From: Hydractinia symbiolongicarpus
Taxonomy: Eukaryota > Cnidaria > Hydrozoa > Anthoathecata > Hydractiniidae
DNA: 64,000 nucleotides
Direction: 5' to 3'
Assembly (NCBI RefSeq): GCF_029227915.1
Contig: NC_079878.1
Location: 4,032,001-4,096,000, forward strand
The notes beneath the pieces were generated by a model. It was not told the DNA's origin and did no database searches. It saw only the letters and a list, made by a program, of their open reading frames with translations. Within the stretch, counting starts at the first letter, position 1, and every line of letters starts with the position of its first letter. Below, piece by piece: positions 38,500-50,435 of this stretch. The position numbers and the translations under genes are program-made.

Positions 38500-40737
38500 T
38501 AGTCACATCGGAAAAATATCACTAAATACATGTTGGTACGAATATGTGACGCAACTGTTGTAATTCAAACGGATTAACACCGTTAGAAAGTCAATGAAAA
38601 TTAGTTTTTAAAATTGTCTCTATTTCTTCAGCGCGAACTAATGGCTGGGATTGGTCCCACAGTAAAGAATGACTTATTTAACTTAATTTTTAAATAAAAC
38701 TCTACCACAGCGCCCAGTGCAATCGCTGAGTTCCAGCAATCAAGTCAAATTAAGAAGAATGATATTTCTTGTAGACAAACTGGCCCATTTATAACATTTA
38801 TCAGGTCACACTCCAAAGTTAGTTCAATTAAGTCCCACAGTCAATCATTTCACTGTTAAAGGCGATGCAACCTAGTAATATCAGAATACTATCGCTAAAT
38901 AAATGTTGGTACGAATATGTGAGGCAACCGTTGTAACTCAAACGGATTGATACCGCCAAGAAGTCGATGAAGTGTAGTTTTTGAAACTGTCTCTATTTCT
39001 TCAGGCCGAACTTATGGCTGGGATTGGTCCCACAGTAAAAAATGACTTTTTTATTTAAATTTTTAAAGGAAGTGCTGCCACAGCGCCCAGTGTAATCGCT
39101 GAGTTCCGGCAATCATGTCAAATTAAGAAGAATGGTATTCCTTGGAGCCCATTTGGCTCATTTATCGAGTTTACAAGGTCACAGTCCAGAATCAGTTCAA
39201 TTAAGTCCCACAGTCAATCGTTTCACTGTTAAAAGCGATGCAACTTAGTCACATCGGAGAGAAATCACTAAATACATGTTGGTACGAATATGTGACGCAA
39301 CCGTTGTAACTCAAACGGATTAACACCGTTAGAAAGTCAATGAAATGTAGTTTTTGAAACTGTCTCTATTTCTTCAGTGCGAACTAACGGCTGGGATTGG
39401 TCTCACAGTAAAAAATGACTTATTTAACTTAATTTTTTAATAAAACGCTACCACAGTGCCCAGTGCAATCGCTGAGATCCAGCAATTAAGTCAAATTAGG
39501 AAGAATGTTACTTCTTGTAGTCAAACTGGCTCATTAATCACATTTTTAAGGTCAAAATCCAAAATCAGTTCAATTAAGTCCCACAGTCAAACGTTTCATT
39601 GTTAAAAGCGATGCAACTTAGTAATATCCGAATACTATCGGTAAATACATTTAGGGACGAATATGTGACGCAACCGTTGTAACTCAAACGGATTGAAACC
39701 GTTAGAAAGTCAATGAAATGTAGTTTTTGAAATTGTCTCTATTTTTTCAGCGCGAACTTATGGCTGGGATTGGTCCCACAGTAAAAAATTACTTTTTTAT
39801 TTAAATTTTTAAAGGAAGTGCTACCACAGCGCCTAGTGTAATCGCTGAGTTCCGGCAATCATGTCAAATTAAGAAGAATGGTATTCCTTGGAGCCCAATT
39901 GGCTGATTTATCGCATTTACAAGGTCACAGTCAAGAATCAGTTCAATTAAGTCCCACAGTCAATCATTTCACTGTTAAAGGCGATGCAACCTAGTAATAT
40001 CAGAATACTATCGCTAAATAAATGTTGGTACGAATATGTGAGGCAACCGTTGTAACTCAAACGGATTGATACCGCCAAGAAGTCGATGAAGTGTAGTTTT
40101 TGAAACTGTCTCTATTTCTTCAGGCCGAACTTATGGCTGGGATTGGTCCCACAGTAAAAAATGACTTTTTTATTTAAATTTTTAAAGGAAGTGCTGCCAC
40201 AGCGCCCAGTGTAATCGCTGAGTTCCGGCAATCATGTCAAATTAAGAAGAATGGTATTCCTTGGAGCCCATTTGGCTCATTTATCGAGTTTACAAGGTCA
40301 CAGTCCAGAATCAGTTCAATTAAGTCCCACAGTCAATCGTTTCACTGTTAAAAGCGATGCAACTTAGTCACATCGGAGAGAAATCACTAAATACATGTTG
40401 GTACGAATATGTGACGCAACCGTTGTAACTCAAACGGATTAACACCGTTAGAAAGTCAATGAAATGTAGTTTTTGAAACTGTCTCTATTTCTGCAGTGCG
40501 AACTAACGGCCAGGATTAGTCCCACAGTAAAAAAAGACTTATTAATCTAAATTTTTAAATAAAGCACTATCACAGAGCGTAGTGTACTCGCTGAATTCCA
40601 GCAATCATGTCGAATTAAGAAGAATGGTATTCCTCGGACCCCAATTGGCACAATTATGCCATTTAGAAGGTCACAGTCCAGAATCAGTTCAATTAAGTCC
40701 CACAGTCAATCATTTCACTGTTAAAAGCGATGCAACT
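37754..40737. repeat. Eight-unit derivative of the nine-unit higher-order repeat
   Basis: Unit order by left-half marks is ATACAAGTTGG (37754), ACATTTAGGG (38127), GGAAAAATATC (38500), AATAAATGTTGG (38873), GGAGAGAAATC (39246), ACATTTAGGG (39619), AATAAATGTTGG (39992) and GGAGAGAAATC (40365). This is the nine-unit order of 40738-44094 without the TAGTAATATCAG unit found there at 42603. The unit at 39246 begins as a GGAGAG unit but ends with CAAACGTTTCATTG, the ending normally carried by that missing unit. The loss is therefore explained by an in-register deletion of exactly one monomer. Confidence 0.88.
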
Positions 40738-43700
40738 TAGTCACATCGGAAAGAAATCACTAAATACAAGTTGGTACGAATATGTGACGCAACCGTTGTA
40801 ACTCAAACGGATTAACACCGTTAGAAAGTCAATGAAATGTAGTTTTTGAAACTGTCTTTTGTTCTTCAGTGCGAACTAACGGCCAGGATTAGTCCAACAT
40901 TAAAAAAAGACTTATTTATCTAAATTTTTAAATAAAGCACTACCACAGAGCCTAGTGTACTCGCTGAATTCCAGCAATAATGTCGAATTAAGAAGAATGG
41001 CATTCCTTGGAGTCCAATTGGCTCATTTATCGAGTTTACAAGGTCACAGTCCAGAATCAGTTCAATTAAGTCCCACAGTCAAACGTTTCATTGTTAAAAG
41101 CGATGCAACTTAGTAATATCCGAATACTATCGCTAAATACATTTAGGGACGAATATGTGACGCAACCGTTGTAACTCAAACGGATTGAAACCGTTAGAAA
41201 GTCAATGAAATGTAGTTTTTGAAATTGTCTCTATTTTTTCAGCGCGAACTTATGGCTGGGATTGGTCCCACAGTAAAAAATTACTTTTTTATTTAAATTT
41301 TTAAAGGAAGTGCTACCACAGCGCCTAGTGTAATCGCTGAGTTCCGGCAATCATGTCAAATTAAGAAGAATGGTATTCCTTGGAGCCCAATTGGCTGATT
41401 TATCGCATTTACAAGGTCACAGTCAAGAATCAGTTCAATTAAGTCCCACAGTCAATCGTTTCACTGTTAAAAGCGATGCAACTTAGTCACATCGGAAAAA
41501 TATCACTAAATACATGTTGGTACGAATATGTGACGCAACTGTTGTAATTCAAACGGATTAACACCGTTAGAAAGTCAATGAAAATTAGTTTTTAAAATTG
41601 TCTCTATTTCTTCAGCGCGAACTAATGGCTGGGATTGGTCCCACAGTAAAGAATGACTTATTTAACTTAATTTTTAAATAAAACTCTACCACAGCGCCCA
41701 GTGCAATCGCTGAGTTCCAGCAATCAAGTCAAATTAAGAAGAATGATATTTCTTGTAGACAAACTGGCCCATTTATAACATTTATCAGGTCACACTCCAA
41801 AGTTAGTTCAATTAAGTCCCACAGTCAATCATTTCACTGTTAAAGGCGATGCAACCTAGTAATATCAGAATACTATCGCTAAATAAATGTTGGTACGAAT
41901 ATGTGAGGCAACCGTTGTAACTCAAACGGATTGATACCGCCAAGAAGTCGATGAAGTGTAGTTTTTGAAACTGTCTCTATTTCTTCAGGCCGAACTTATG
42001 GCTGGGATTGGTCCCACAGTAAAAAATGACTTTTTTATTTAAATTTTTAAAGGAAGTGCTGCCACAGCGCCCAGTGTAATCGCTGAGTTCCGGCAATCAT
42101 GTCAAATTAAGAAGAATGGTATTCCTTGGAGCCCATTTGGCTCATTTATCGAGTTTACAAGGTCACAGTCCAGAATCAGTTCAATTAAGTCCCACAGTCA
42201 ATCGTTTCACTGTTAAAAGCGATGCAACTTAGTCACATCGGAGAGAAATCACTAAATACATGTTGGTACGAATATGTGACGCAACCGTTGTAACTCAAAC
42301 GGATTAACACCGTTAGAAAGTCAATGAAATGTAGTTTTTGAAACTGTCTCTATTTCTTCAGTGCGAACTAACGGCTGGGATTGGTCTCACAGTAAAAAAT
42401 GACTTATTTAACTTAATTTTTTAATAAAACGCTACCACAGTGCCCAGTGCAATCGCTGAGATCCAGCAATTAAGTCAAATTAGGAAGAATGTTACTTCTT
42501 GTAGTCAAACTGGCTCATTTATCACATTTTTAAGGTCAAAATCCAAAATCAGTTCAATTAAGTCCCACAGTCAATCGTCTCACTGTTAAAAGCGATGCAA
42601 CCTAGTAATATCAGAATACTATCGCTAAATACATGTTGGTACGAATATGTGACGCAACCGTTGTAACTCAAACGGATTGATACCGCCAAGAAGTCGATGA
42701 AATGTAGTTTTTGAGAATGTCTCTATTTCTTCAGCGCGTGCTTACGGCCAGGATTAGTCCCACAGTAAAAAAAGACTCATTTATCTAAATTTTTAAATAA
42801 GGCACTACTACAGAGCCTAGTGTACTCGCTGAATTCCAGCAATAATGTCGAATTAAGAAGAATGGCATTCCTTGGAGTCCAATTGGCTCATTTATCGAGT
42901 TTACAAGGTCACAGTCCAGAATCAGTTCAATTAAGTCCCACAGTCAAACGTTTCATTGTTAAAAGCGATGCAACTTAGTAATATCCGAATACTATCGCTA
43001 AATACATTTAGGGACGAATATGTGACGCAACCGTTGTAACTCAAACGGATTGAAACCGTTAGAAAGTCAATGAAATGTAGTTTTTGAAATTGTCTCTATT
43101 TTTTCAGCGCGAACTTATGGCTGGGATTGGTCCCACAGTAAAAAATTACTTTTTTATTTAAATTTTTAAAGGAAGTGCTACCACAGCGCCTAGTGTAATC
43201 GCTGAGTTCCGGCAATCATGTCAAATTAAGAAGAATGGTATTCCTTGGAGCCCAATTGGCTGATTTATCGCATTTACAAGGTCACAGTCAAGAATCAGTT
43301 CAATTAAGTCCCACAGTCAATCATTTCACTGTTAAAGGCGATGCAACCTAGTAATATCAGAATACTATCGCTAAATAAATGTTGGTACGAATATGTGAGG
43401 CAACCGTTGTAACTCAAACGGATTGATACCGCCAAGAAGTCGATGAAGTGTAGTTTTTGAAACTGTCTCTATTTCTTCTGGCCGAACTTATGGCTGGGAT
43501 TGGTCCCACAGTAAAAAATGACTTTTTTATTTAAATTTTTAAAGGAAGTGCTGCCACAGCGCCCAGTGTAATCGCTGAGTTCCGGCAATCATGTCAAATT
43601 AAGAAGAATGGTATTCCTTGGAGCCCATTTGGCTCATTTATCGAGTTTACAAGGTCACAGTCCAGAATCAGTTCAATTAAGTCCCACAGTCAATCGTTTC

Positions 43701-44094
43701 ACTGTTAAAAGCGATGCAACTTAGTCACATCGGAGAGAAATCACTAAATACATGTTGGTACGAATATGTGACGCAACCGTTGTAACTCAAACGGATTAAA
43801 ACCGTTAGAAAGTCAATGAAATGTAGTTTTTGAAACTGTCTCTATTTCTTCAGTGCGAACTAACGGCCAGGATTAGTCCCACAGTAAAAAAAGACTTATT
43901 AATCTAAATTTTTAAATAAAGCACTATCACAGAGCGTAGTGTACTCGCTGAATTCCAGCAATCATGTCGAATTAAGAAGAATGGTATTCCTCGGACCCCA
44001 ATTGGCACAATTATGCCATTTAGAAGGTCACAGTCCAGAATCAGTTCAATTAAGTCCCACAGTCAATCATTTCACTGTTAAAAGCGATGCAACT
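40738..44094. repeat. Nine-unit (3357-bp) higher-order repeat, fullest copy
   Basis: Nine units of exactly 373 bp start at 40738, 41111, 41484, 41857, 42230, 42603, 42976, 43349 and 43722. Marks in order are ATACAAGTTGG, ACATTTAGGG, GGAAAAATATC, AATAAATGTTGG, GGAGAG, TAGTAATATCAG with GGCACTACTACAG, ACATTTAGGG, AATAAATGTTGG and GGAGAG. The next copy starts at 44095. The last unit switches at about 43865 from its normal right half to the CACAATTATGCC right half that precedes the ATACAAGTTGG unit, so the nine-unit block is itself a composite of two shorter series. Confidence 0.9.
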
Positions 44095-47000
44095 TAGTCA
44101 CATCGGAAAGAAATCACTAAATACAAGTTGGTACGAATATGTGACGCAACCGTTGTAACTCAAACGGATTAACACCGTTAGAAAGTCAATGAAATGTAGT
44201 TTTTGAAACTGTCTTTTGTTCTTCAGTGCGAACTAACGGCCAGGATTAGTCCCACATTAAAAAAAGACTTATTTATCTAAATTTTTAAATAAAGCACTAC
44301 CACAGAGCCTAGTGTACTCGCTGAATTCCAGCAATAATGTCGAATTAAGAAGAATGGCATTCCTTGGAGTCCAATTGGCTCATTTATCGAGTTTACAAGG
44401 TCACAGTCCAGAATCAGTTCAATTAAGTCCCACAGTCAAACGTTTCATTGTTAAAAGCGATGCAACTTAGTAATATCCGAATACTATCGCTAAATACATT
44501 TAGGGACGAATATGTGACGCAACCGTTGTAACTCAAACGGATTGAAACCGTTAGAAAGTCAATGAAATGTAGTTTTTGAAATTGTCTCTATTTTTTCAGC
44601 GCGAACTTATGGCTGGGATTGGTCCCACAGTAAAAAATTACTTTTTTATTTAAATTTTTAAAGGAAGTGCTACCACAGCGCCTAGTGTAATCGCTGAGTT
44701 CCGGCAATCATGTCAAATTAAGAAGAATGGTATTCCTTGGAGCCCAATTGGCTGATTTATCGCATTTACAAGGTCACAGTCAAGAATCAGTTCAATTAAG
44801 TCCCACAGTCAATCGTTTCACTGTTAAAAGCGATGCAACTTAGTCACATCGGAAAAATATCACTAAATACATGTTGGTACGAATATGTGACGCAACTGTT
44901 GTAATTCAAACGGATTAACACCGTTAGAAAGTCAATGAAAATTAGTTTTTAAAATTGTCTCTATTTCTTCAGCGCGAACTAATGGCTGGGATTGGTCCCA
45001 CAGTAAAGAATGACTTATTTAACTTAATTTTTAAATAAAACTCTACCACAGCGCCCAGTGCAATCGCTGAGTTCCAGCAATCAAGTCAAATTAAGAAGAA
45101 TGATATTTCTTGTAGACAAACTGGCCCATTTATAACATTTATCAGGTCACACTCCAAAGTTAGTTCAATTAAGTCCCACAGTCAATCATTTCACTGTTAA
45201 AGGCGATGCAACCTAGTAATATCAGAATACTATCGCTAAATAAATGTTGGTACGAATATGTGAGGCAACCGTTGTAACTCAAACGGATTGATACCGCCAA
45301 GAAGTCGATGAAGTGTAGTTTTTGAAACTGTCTCTATTTCTTCAGGCCGAACTTATGGCTGGGATTAGTCCCACAGTAAAAAAAGACTCATTTATCTAAA
45401 TTTTTAAATAAGGCACTACTACAGAGCCTAGTGTACTCGCTGAATTCCAGCAATAATGTCGAATTAAGAAGAATGGCATTCCTTGGAGTCCAATTGGCTC
45501 ATTTATCGAGTTTACAAGGTCACAGTCCAGAATCAGTTCAATTAAGTCCCACAGTCAAACGTTTCATTGTTAAAAGCGATGCAACTTAGTAATATCCGAA
45601 TACTATCGCTAAATACATTTAGGGACGAATATGTGACGCAACCGTTGTAACTCAAACGGATTGAAACCGTTAGAAAGTCAATGAAATGTAGTTTTTGAAA
45701 TTGTCTCTATTTTTTCAGCGCGAACTTATGGCTGGGATTGGTCCCACAGTAAAAAATTACTTTTTTATTTAAATTTTTAAAGGAAGTGCTACCACAGCGC
45801 CTAGTGTAATCGCTGAGTTCCGGCAATCATGTCAAATTAAGAAGAATGGTATTCCTTGGAGCCCAATTGGCTGATTTATCGCATTTACAAGGTCACAGTC
45901 AAGAATCAGTTCAATTAAGTCCCACAGTCAATCATTTCACTGTTAAAGGCGATGCAACCTAGTAATATCAGAATACTATCGCTAAATAAATGTTGGTACG
46001 AATATGTGAGGCAACCGTTGTAACTCAAACGGATTGATACCGCCAAGAAGTCGATGAAGTGTAGTTTTTGAAACTGTCTCTATTTCTTCAGGCCGAACTT
46101 ATGGCTGGGATTGGTCCCACAGTAAAAAATGACTTTTTTATTTAAATTTTTAAAGGAAGTGCTGCCACAGCGCCCAGTGTAATCGCTGAGTTCCGGCAAT
46201 CATGTCAAATTAAGAAGAATGGTATTCCTTGGAGCCCATTTGGCTCATTTATCGAGTTTACAAGGTCACAGTCCAGAATCAGTTCAATTAAGTCCCACAG
46301 TCAATCGTTTCACTGTTAAAAGCGATGCAACTTAGTCACATCGGAGAGAAATCACTAAATACATGTTGGTACGAATATGTGACGCAACCGTTGTAACTCA
46401 AACGGATTAACACCGTTAGAAAGTCAATGAAATGTAGTTTTTGAAACTGTCTCTATTTCTTCAGTGCGAACTAACGGCTGGGATTGGTCTCACAGTAAAA
46501 AATGACTTATTTAACTTAATTTTTTAATAAAACGCTACCACAGTGCCCAGTGCAATCGCTGAGATCCAGCAATTAAGTCAAATTAGGAAGAATGTTACTT
46601 CTTGTTGTCAAACTGGCTCATTTATCACATTTTTAAGGTCAAAATCCAAAATCAGTTCAATTAAGTCCCACAGTCAATCGTCTCACTGTTAAAAGCGATG
46701 CAACCTAGTAATATCAGAATACTATCGCTAAATACATGTTGGTACGAATATGTGACGCAACCGGTGTAACTCAAACGGATTGATACCGCCAAGAAGTCAA
46801 TGAAATGTAGTTTTTGAGAATGTCTCTATTTCTTCAGCGCGTGCTTACGGCCAGGATTAGTCCCACAGTAAAAAAAGACTCATTTATCTAAATTTTTAAA
46901 TAAGGCACTACTACAGAGCCTAGTGTACTCGCTGAATTCCAGCAATAATGTCGAATTAAGAAGAATGGCATTCCGTGGAGTCCAATTGGCTCATTTATCG

Positions 47001-48570
47001 AGTTTACAAGGTCACAGTCCAGAATCAGTTCAATTAAGTCCCACAGTCAAACGTTTCATTGTTAAAAGCGATGCAACTTAGTAATATCCGAATACTATCG
47101 CTAAATACATTTAGGGACGAATATGTGACGCAACCGTTGTAACTCAAACGGATTGAAACCGTTAGAAAGTCAATGAAATGTAGTTTTTGAAATTGTCTCT
47201 ATTTTTTCAGCGCGAACTTATGGCTGGGATTGGTCCCACAGTAAAAAATTACTTTTTTATTTAAATTTTTAAAGGAAGTGCTACCACAGCGCCTAGTGTA
47301 ATCGCTGAGTTCCGGCAATCATGTCAAATTAAGAAGAATGGTATTCCTTGGAGCCCAATTGGCTGATTTATCGCATTTACAAGGTCACAGTCAAGAATCA
47401 GTTCAATTAAGTCCCACAGTCAATCGTTTCACTGTTAAAAGCGATGCAACTTAGTCACATCGGAAAAATATCACTAAATACATGTTGGTACGAATATGTG
47501 ACGCAACTGTTGTAATTCAAACGGATTAACACCGTTAGAAAGTCAATGAAAATTAGTTTTTAAAATTGTCTCTATTTCTTCAGCGCGAACTAATGGCTGG
47601 GATTGGTCCCACAGTAAAGAATGACTTATTTAACTTAATTTTTAAATAAAACTCTACCACAGCGCCCAGTGCAATCGCTGAGTTCCAGCAATCAAGTCAA
47701 ATTAAGAAGAATGATATTTCTTGTAGACAAACTGGCCCATTTATAACATTTATCAGGTCACACTCCAAAGTTAGTTCAATTAAGTCCCACAGTCAATCAT
47801 TTCACTGTTAAAGGCGATGCAACCTAGTAATATCAGAATACTATCGCTAAATAAATGTTGGTACGAATATGTGAGGCAACCGTTGTAACTCAAACGGATT
47901 GATACCGCCAAGAAGTCGATGAAGTGTAGTTTTTGAAACTGTCTCTATTTCTTCAGGCCGAACTTATGGCTGGGATTGGTCCCACAGTAAAAAATGACTT
48001 TTTTATTTAAATTTTTAAAGGAAGTGCTGCCACAGCGCCCAGTGTAATCGCTGAGTTCCGGCAATCATGTCAAATTAAGAAGAATGGTATTCCTTGGAGC
48101 CCATTTGGCTCATTTATCGAGTTTACAAGGTCACAGTCCAGAATAAGTTCAATTAAGTCCCACAGTCAATCGTTTCACTGTTAAAAGCGATGCAACTTAG
48201 TCACATCGGAGAGAAATCACTAAATACATGTTGGTACGAATATGTGACGCAACCGTTGTAACTCAAACGGATTAACACCGTTAGAAAGTCAATGAAATGT
48301 AGTTTTTGAAACTGTCTCTATTTCTTCAGTGCGAACTAACGGCTGGGATTGGTCTCACAGTAAAAAATGACTTATTTAACTTAATTTTTTAATAAAACGC
48401 TACCACAGTGCCCAGTGCAATCGCTGAGATCCAGCAATTAAGTCAAATTAGGAAGAATGTTACATCTTGTAGTCAAACTGGCTCATTTATCACATTTTTA
48501 AGGTCAAAATCCAAAATCAGTTCAATTAAGTCCCACAGTCAATCGTCTCACTGTTAAAAGCGATGCAACC
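44095..48570. repeat. Irregular higher-order copies derived from the nine-unit repeat
   Basis: Twelve units follow. Those at 44095, 44468 and 44841 repeat the start of the nine-unit block. The unit at 45214 begins as an AATAAATGTTGG unit but switches near 45367 (GGGATTAGTCCCACAGTAAA) to the GGCACTACTACAG right half, deleting one unit. Then come ACATTTAGGG (45587), AATAAATG (45960), GGAGAG (46333) and TAGTAATATCAG (46706), followed by ACATTTAGGG (47079), GGAAAAATATC (47452), AATAAATG (47825) and GGAGAG (48198). All are 373 bp apart. The pattern is what repeated in-register unequal exchange produces. Confidence 0.88.
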
Positions 48571-50435
48571 TAGTAATATCAGAATACTATCGCTAAATAC
48601 ATGTTGGTACGAATATGTGACGCAACCGTTGTAACTCAAACGGATTGATACCGCCAAGAAGTCGATGAAATGTAGTTTTTGAGAATGTCTCTATTTCTTC
48701 AGCGCGTGCTTACGGCCAGGATTAGTCCCACAGTAAAAAAAGACTCATTTATCTAAATTTTTAAATAAGGCACTACTACAGAGCCTAGTGTACTGGCTGA
48801 AGTCCAGCAATTATGTCGAACTAAGAAGAATGTTATTTCTTGGAGCCCAATTGGCTCATTTATCGCATTTACAAGGTCACAGTCAAGAATCAGTTCAATT
48901 AAGTCCCACAGTCAATCGTTTCACTGTTAAAAGCGATGCAACTTAGTCACATCGGAAAAAAATTACTAAATACATGTTGGTACGAATATATGACGCCAGC
49001 GTTGTAACTCAAACGGATTGACACCGTTAGAAAGTCAACGAAAAGTAGTTTTTAAAATTGTCTCTATTTCTTCAGCGCGAACTAATGGCTGGGATTGGTC
49101 CCACAGTAAAGAATGACTTATTTAACTTAATTTTTAAATAAAACTCTACCACAGCGCCCAGTGCAATCGCTGGGTTCCAGCAATCAAGTCAAATTAAGAA
49201 GAATGTTACTTCTTGTAGTCAAACTGGCTCATTTATCACATTTTTAAGGTCAAAATCCAAAATCAGTTCAAATAAGTCCCACAGTCAATCGTCTCACTGT
49301 TAAAAGCGATGCAACCTAGTAATATCAGAATACTATCGCTAAATACATGTTGGTACGAATATGTGACGCAACCGTTGTAACTCAAACATATTGATACCGC
49401 CAAGAAGTCGATGAAATGTAGTTTTTGAGAATGTCTCTATTTCTTCAGCGCGTGCTTACGGCCAGGATTAGTCCCACAGTAAAAAAAGACTCATTTATCT
49501 AAATTTTTAAATAAGGCACTACTACAGAGCCTAGTGTACTGGCTGAAGTCCAGCAATTATGTCGAACTAAGAAGAATGTTATTCCTAGGAGCCCAATTGG
49601 CTCATTTATCACAATTTTAAGGTCAAAGTCCAAAATCAGTTCAATTAAGTCCCACAGTCAATGGTCTCACTGTTAAAAGCGATGCAACCTAGTAATATCA
49701 GAATACTATCGCTAAATACATGTGGGGACGAATATGTGACGCAACCGTTGTAACTCAAACGGATTGATACCGCCAAGAAGTCGATGAAGTGTAGTTTTTA
49801 AGAATGTCTCTATTTCTTCAGCGCGTGCTAACAGCCAGGATTAGTCCCACAGTAAAAAAAGACTTATTTAACTTAATTTTTAAATGAAACTCTACCACAG
49901 CGCCCAGTGCAATCGCTGAGTTCCAGCAATCACGTCAAACTAGAAAGAATGATATTTCTTGTAGACAAACTGGATCATTTAAAACATTTATCAGGTCACA
50001 CTCCAAAGTTAGTTAAATTAAGTCCCACAGTCAATCGTTTCACTGTTAAAGGCGATGCAACCTAGTAATATCAGAATACTATCGCTAAATAAATGTTGGT
50101 ACGAATATGTGACGCAATCATTGTAACTCAAACGGATTGATACCGCCAAGAAGTCGATGAAGTGTAGTTTTTGAGAATGTCTCTATTTCTTCAGCGCGTG
50201 CTAACAGCCAGGATTAGTCCCACAGTAAAAAAAGACTTATTAATCTAAATTTTTAAATAAAGCACTACCACAGAGCGTAGTGTACTCGCTGAATTCCAGC
50301 AATCATGTCGAATTAAGAAGAATGGTATTCCTCGGAGTCCAATTGGCTCATTCATCGAGTTTACAAGGTCACAGTCCAGAATCAGTTCAATTAAGTCCCA
50401 CAGTCAATCGTTTCACTGTTAAAAGCGATGCAACT
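48571..50435. repeat. Mixed satellite units including a copy of 34025-34770
   Basis: Units at 48571, 48944 and 49317 include a GACGCCAGCG-type left half (48944) joined to a GTTACTTCTTG right half and GTACTGGCTGAAGTCC right halves. The two units at 49690-50435 match 34025-34770 (offset 15665, 42 units minus one base), sharing TAAATGAAACTC and CAATCACGTC. They differ in ACATGTGGGGACG where 34025 has ACATTTAGGGACG, and in CTAACAGCCAGG. The run 47079-50062 is related to 51925-54908 at an offset of 4846 bp over its first six or seven units. Confidence 0.85.
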
